64,000 nucleotides of DNA from Rhabditoides inermis (Eukaryota > Nematoda > Chromadorea > Rhabditida > Rhabditidae). Location of the stretch: positions 665,001 through 729,000 of the forward strand of contig CAWZYM010000293.1 in the NCBI GenBank assembly GCA_963966185.1, written 5' to 3'. The translations under genes were made by a program, and so were the position numbers. This document shows, piece after piece, positions 60,070 through 64,000 of the stretch; position 1 is the stretch's first letter, and the number at the start of each line of letters is the position of its first letter. The notes beneath the pieces are model-generated. The model was not told where the DNA came from. It was given only the letters and a program-made list of their open reading frames with translations, and made no database searches.

Positions 60070-60987
60070 ACATCCCTATACTAAGCGCGCAACTAGCTCA
60101 CAAGGAGTGTCGTTTAGTTCACAGAAGCCTATGATGACCAAACTGATATCAGAGATACCCTAGGAGGTCACTAGTCGAAAACCGTTTTCAAATCCACATG
60201 ACCGGCCATACGTTTCGAGATATTTACGTTTCAAGTTTTGGAGCTAAACCGTGTGGAATGCTTTTGCGCAAACGTTTTGTAATGAGCTCTCAACAAGACA
60301 TATGACCGTTCGATTTGAAAAAAATAAGAGGATAGGAGTTTTCTACCAACTGCCCAATTGTCATCAAAAAGTACAAGTCCGGAAAGTGTCTGCAAAACGA
60401 AAAGCATATCCGGAGAGCGAACCCACATCCTGCCGCTTGACAGACGGCCGCTCTAACCACTAGGCCACCGCCACTGTTTCACAGCTCGCGCGAATAGAGT
60501 GACAGACCGCAAAAGCAATCCACACGGTTTAGCTCCAAAATTTGAAACGTAAATATCTCGAAACGTATGGCCGGTCATGTGGATTTGAAAACGGTTTTCG
60601 ACTAGTGACCTCCTAGGGTACCTCTGATATCAGTTTGGTCACCATCGGCTTCTGTGACCTAAACGACACTCCTTGTCAGCATTTTCCGAACAAAAAAAAC
60701 GTGCTCTAGTTGGCACCGTAGTACATGGTTGAAGCAGAATGCAGAATGTCTTTGGCGTTCATATCTCTAATTCGCGGACTGTCTCGTATGACCAGGTGGC
60801 GTAGTGGAAACGCTCTCGCTTACCAATCAACTGCTCGTAGGTTCGAACTTGGGTACCTCCGCAATGTTTTGTCAAACTTGAAACACCGTCCAATGGGTTC
60901 AGATCGTTGTCTAACCACTCCGATGTCTCTCATGAAAAGAGTGGAACTCATTTGCGGGCCCACTATACTACGTAGTGTCAGTACCAA
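60070..60987 (+). mobile_element. Family 3 tRNA-cored repeat, split by a family 4 insertion
   Basis: The pieces at about 60078-60100 and 60676-60987 together match the 21.13-21.35 kb copy (complementary strand). The tRNA-like core at about 60787-60858 has A-box-like GTGGCGTAGTGGAAACGC and B box GGTTCGAACTT. Confidence 0.65.
60101..60675 (-). mobile_element. Family 4 fold-back element with tRNA-like core and 3-bp target duplication
   Basis: The 575-bp element has inverted arms of about 170 bp (outer ends CAAGGAGTGTCGTTTAG and its exact complement). It is bounded by TCA on both sides, where the unoccupied sequence at 21.33 kb has a single TCA. On the minus strand at about 60474-60410 is a tRNA-like core with A box TGGCCTAGTGGTTAGAGC and B-box-like GGGTTCGCTCTCC. 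Confidence 0.75.
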
Positions 60988-61192
60988 AAAAGAAAAAGTG
61001 ATAAAGCAAGAGAAGAACGAGAGATTCCGACTAAAACCTATCCATATTTTTCTCCTTCTCTTTCTCTCTCTTTCTCTCTCTTTCTCTCTCTCTCCTACTC
61101 TCTTTCTACCTCTCACCCTCACTTTCGCTGGTCGCTTGTTTGCGTCATAATTGCTTTATCAAAATACAGTGATTATGATTACAATGTAAGTA

Positions 61193-61979
61193 TTATTGTA
61201 ATCTGATAGAACGTCTCCACTTCCATCCCGATTCTCCCTGGCACACCATTTCAGCGTTGACGTCGTTCCACGTGAACGTACTTCCAGACTCGACACGATC
61301 ACCGAATTTTATACACCCTGAAACGGTTTGAAGATCACCTGATCTGAGCGTGATGTGATCTCACCGGAAATGCGGTTGCCGAAAGAATGACCAGTGGCGG
61401 TTTTTTCCACAAAGCAATCCCATTCGTTCAGAATATCCGACGTCTCGTAGTTGACACCATTGTAGGTTATTTTTACAGTCTGTGTATATTTCGTACCCCA
61501 AGGAGTGAAATAGTTGACGCCATTGCTAGTGTAGTTGCATCCTAAACGTAATCAAAAATGAATTTGAATTATCAATTAGAAATATGGTTTTGACACAAGC
61601 ATACTGAATTTCACGAGAATGAATCCGGGCATTTGTATGTATAATCACCTCTAATGTCTGCTCAATTTATTCAACCGCATGACACCCGTTAATAAAACTA
61701 TCGCTATCATACCTTGTCCGATATACTCAGGCCATAGTGACGTGGTCATGCTTGGAGTTGTCGTCGGAGTAGTAGTAGGGGTCGATCTGAAACTCGCCGA
61801 TTGCGCCGAGTCAACATGTTGGGCATCACGTTTTGACGGTAGATGTTTTGACGGTAGATGTTTTGACGGTAGACGTTTGTTCGGCGGCGCATGGGTATGG
61901 CTCGTGGTGTGCCACCCTGTGGATGTACTGCACAGCTCCCGCCGACGCGAGCACAGCTCCCAGCAGCCAGCAAGTCCAC
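61193..61979 (-). CDS. Small secreted cysteine-containing protein, right-arm copy
   Basis: Mirror of the 58344-59130 gene with the same four-exon structure and stop (TAA at 61193-61195). The signal peptide begins MDLLAAG in one frame and MWTCWLLG in the frame that splices; the latter is favoured because it joins to the Thr-rich exon after the GTGATG...TTTCAG intron. One visible difference is SGST in place of SGSM. Intact splice sites and coding frame suggest both copies are functional. Confidence 0.7.
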
Positions 61980-62502
61980 ATCGTTCGATCCAGGCCAACT
62001 GCCTGTCTCCGTTCTGACTACAGCTTATGAACGGTCGCCTGTGAATTGAATCCATTCGCCTTGCCTCGCCCCCGAGCCACCGCGATATCGCAATAAAGTG
62101 CCGACTCTATTCACTTTGGTGGTGGATCAACAAAGAAATGTTGCGGTTCTTTTGAGAAACAGTCGCTGTTAGCTTTCCTATTCATCAGCTTGCGATAGAT
62201 TTTTGGTTTTAAAGGCAAATCAGATAGAGAAAGATTTATTGATTTTTTTTTAACTTTTATTCCCTTCAACTGATCTAAATAAGCAAAGTAAATTTTGAAA
62301 CATGTAACATGTAATATACGCAGTGACTGGATTACCAGGATTACCAAATTCAAGATTACAAAATCTCTGAACCGAATCAGCAAACAGTTATGAATCAGCA
62401 GTTTTTTTTCAATTTCACCAATAGTCCGTTGCACATTTCTGGCTAAACAGTGAAAATAAGTGATGAAAGTGATATAATAAAGTATCAATGATATTATCAT
62501 GT

Positions 62503-62832
62503 TTACTGCCTGCGAACAGAAGCAACCATTTCGCTTTTATTTGTCCTGATGTGACGAAACAGCTTCACGTAACACATGATTACTGAAAATAAGATCTGAA
62601 CCATACAATGAAAGTCGAGAACACAACGATAGGATCGAGGGTGGGATGGAGTGTGTGTGAGTGAGAGATAGACAGAAGGAAAGAGAGAGATAAGGAGAGA
62701 GAGAGAGTAAGTGAGAGAAGGAGCAAAGGAGCCACAAGCGGTTGAAGTGGAATGAAGATGAACGGAGCAACGAAGCTGAGCAGCAGTGGCAAGTATGCAA
62801 ATTGCAAAAAGAACGGAAATGCTCATCTGCAA
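62503..62832 (-). CDS. Possible small secreted protein, right arm
   Basis: ATGCAGATG opens a hydrophobic signal-like leader (SISVLFAICILATAAQLRC) followed by HLHSTSTACGSFAPS; the frame then enters a (CT)n-derived Ser-Leu stretch. An intron may remove the repeat. The left-arm mirror lacks the second ATG. Evidence is limited to the leader. Confidence 0.3.
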   Translation of the reverse strand: MQMSISVLFAICILATAAQLRCSVHLHSTSTACGSFAPSLTYSLSLLISLFPSVYLSLTHTPSHPRSYRCVLDFHCMVQILFSVIMCYVKLFRHIRTNKSEMVASVRRQ

Positions 62833-62944
62833 ACAGTCTCATCCAATCATCCAAATCGATCGACGTGCACGCCGTACCGGGTCGAAGGGTTTCTTAGCTG
62901 AAATGTGCGATCGATGGTTGTACGGACTCCATGTGCGTGGTTGA

Positions 62945-63085
62945 TGAAATATTCAAATGAGATTTGATATCACAGCCGGAAACCACGAAAAAGTATCACC
63001 TTTTTATCCAACGTTTCGGCACTAAGCCTTCATCAGGGATGGACAGAACACACCTCAAACTTGGGTAATTAAACCGGTCTCTCCC
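62945..63085 (-). mobile_element. Arm-specific insertion with a hammerhead-ribozyme-like core
   Basis: On the minus strand, around 63036-63010, the sequence reads CTGATGA, a short stem GGC-loop-GCC, then GAAAC, the conserved core of the hammerhead ribozyme. The flanks ATCC and GGAT could pair as stem I. Similar cores are known in Penelope-like retroelements. The block is absent from the left arm. Stem III and the cleavage site are not obvious, so the ribozyme may be degenerate. Confidence 0.4.
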
Positions 63086-63171
63086 TCTTTCTCACTCTCT
63101 CACCAAGAAATCTCTATTGTTAGCAGCTTGCATTATCTCGAGGTCGGGATGCTGATGAACTAGCCAGTTTA

Positions 63172-64000
63172 GATAGCTGATGCTTACGATAGCACGTACG
63201 CATCTTCGTTCCTCAGTGGTTGGAGCGGACGCGTCATCTCTGACGATCTTCTCCAGAATGCCGGCGACTCTTCCGAGGATCTCCACGACTCCTCCGGGCA
63301 CACTGGCATCTCCCAGCAGATCATCAAGTCGATCTCTGGACTCTCTCGCGTTGCTGCCTCTCCTGCCGACTCCAACGTCGCTCGCCGCCTTTCTCAAGAG
63401 CTCAGCGCCCCATCCGAAGCCTCTCATCGGATCCACTCACATGGCTTCGCCGTCCACCCGCCCTGCATTTCCGTCCAGCAGACACACTCTCTCGGCGACG
63501 CGATTCTCTTTGGACGCCACCTCGATCCCCCTCCGATCGACCCTGAGATGCCACCGCCGAAGAGCGCTGCTCACCGGAACTTCGATGGATTTAACTACCA
63601 CGGACGCCTCTACAACGAACAGCGCCAGCCAAGTCGACAGCTAGACGCCATGCTCGTGCAGAAGAAGATGTGGAACCCCGACTGCGACATCGCTCCCGCT
63701 CTCAACGACGGAATGCTCGCATCGGACACCGATTCGCCGACGCGCCAGCTGCTCGCGAACCACTCTGGTCTACCGATCTACCCCGCGGCCGTCGCGTCAG
63801 ACTACGAGCTTGATTCTCTTCCTGATGGAATGGAAGATGACGTCACTCCGTTAACTTCCACGGATGAGGACACTTTCACGTTCACCGATCAACGTTCCTG
63901 CTTCGACCACCAGGACTCCACTCTCACTAACGTGCGCAGCCAGCTCGTCTCCGACGACTCTGCCGACCACGCGCTGCCCGCCTGCCGCCCTCTCTGCTGC
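63172..64000 (+). CDS. Unknown acidic protein, right-arm copy (partial, runs off right edge)
   Basis: After an acceptor (CAGTTTAG at 63171) one frame stays open to the window end, about 276 residues. It includes DDLLQNAGDSSEDLHDSSGH, GDAILFGRHLDPPPIDPEMP, NFDGFNYHGRLYNEQRQPSR, LDAMLVQKKMWNPDCDIAPA, DGMEDDVTPLTSTDEDTF and VSDDSADHALPACRPLCC. Third positions are C/G rich, consistent with coding. No signal peptide, membrane segment or known motif is seen. The upstream exon was not found. The opposite strand is also open (63436-63092), which I treat as a shadow. Confidence 0.5.

Larger units (their letters stand above)
60988..64000. repeat. Right arm of the second large inverted repeat (continues past window)
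   Basis: Reverse complement of 56007-59332 with small differences. It carries the mirrored secreted-protein gene and the mirrored unknown reading frame and is still matching at the window edge. Confidence 0.9.

Noticed and set aside
60410..60474. Functional tRNA gene on the minus strand
   Set aside because: It is embedded in a fold-back element, its B box departs from consensus, and it has no separate terminator context.
1..64000. CRISPR array, prokaryotic operons or phage genes
   Set aside because: Spliced genes and absence of spacer-repeat structure rule these out; the regular repeats at 29.9-33.2 kb are coding tandem repeats without unique spacers.

Overview
The window is eukaryotic and almost certainly from a nematode. 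Genes are split into small exons by short GT...AG introns (many 45-50 nt, acceptors close to TTTCAG). The best-preserved gene is a two-domain galectin whose exons match nematode LEC-1 closely. Much of the rest is simple (GA)n/(CT)n repeat, so most long open frames here are artefacts of repeats. I cannot name the genus.

Layout. About 0.9-15.7 kb (minus): the 5' part of a gene whose last visible exons resemble the cytoplasmic domain of SLC4 bicarbonate/anion transporters; it runs off the left edge, has a long low-complexity N-terminus and at least two possible 5' ends. About 15.96-20.1 kb (plus): a divergently placed gene of unknown function. 21.8-25.8 kb (minus): a type II membrane glycosyltransferase-like gene. 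26.4-27.96 kb (plus): a gene of unknown function. 29.7-37.2 kb (plus): a 3.6 kb exon coding for an Asp/Glu/Ser/His tandem-repeat region, followed by the galectin; a donor near the end of the repeat exon and an acceptor before the galectin first exon join the two in frame.

38.5-51.2 kb holds an inverted duplication of a BTB-BACK-kelch gene. Copy A (minus) is compact. Copy B (plus) has one 46-nt intron expanded to about 6.4 kb by nested terminal-inverted-repeat elements. A papain-family cysteine protease gene (53.1-54.9 kb, minus) follows. From about 56 kb to the right edge is a second large inverted repeat, with arms about 56.0-59.3 and 61.0-64.0+ kb, carrying two copies of a small secreted-protein gene and two copies of an unknown reading frame. 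A dead third relative of the secreted gene lies at 52.2-52.5 kb.

The most striking system is a set of short mobile elements with terminal inverted repeats (several flanked by TTAA, others by 5-bp or 3-bp duplications) that carry a tRNA-like core with A-box and B-box-like sequences. At least five sequence-distinct families are present, in about ten copies, some nested in each other. The second main observation is the possible fusion of the galectin to the repetitive N-terminal exon.
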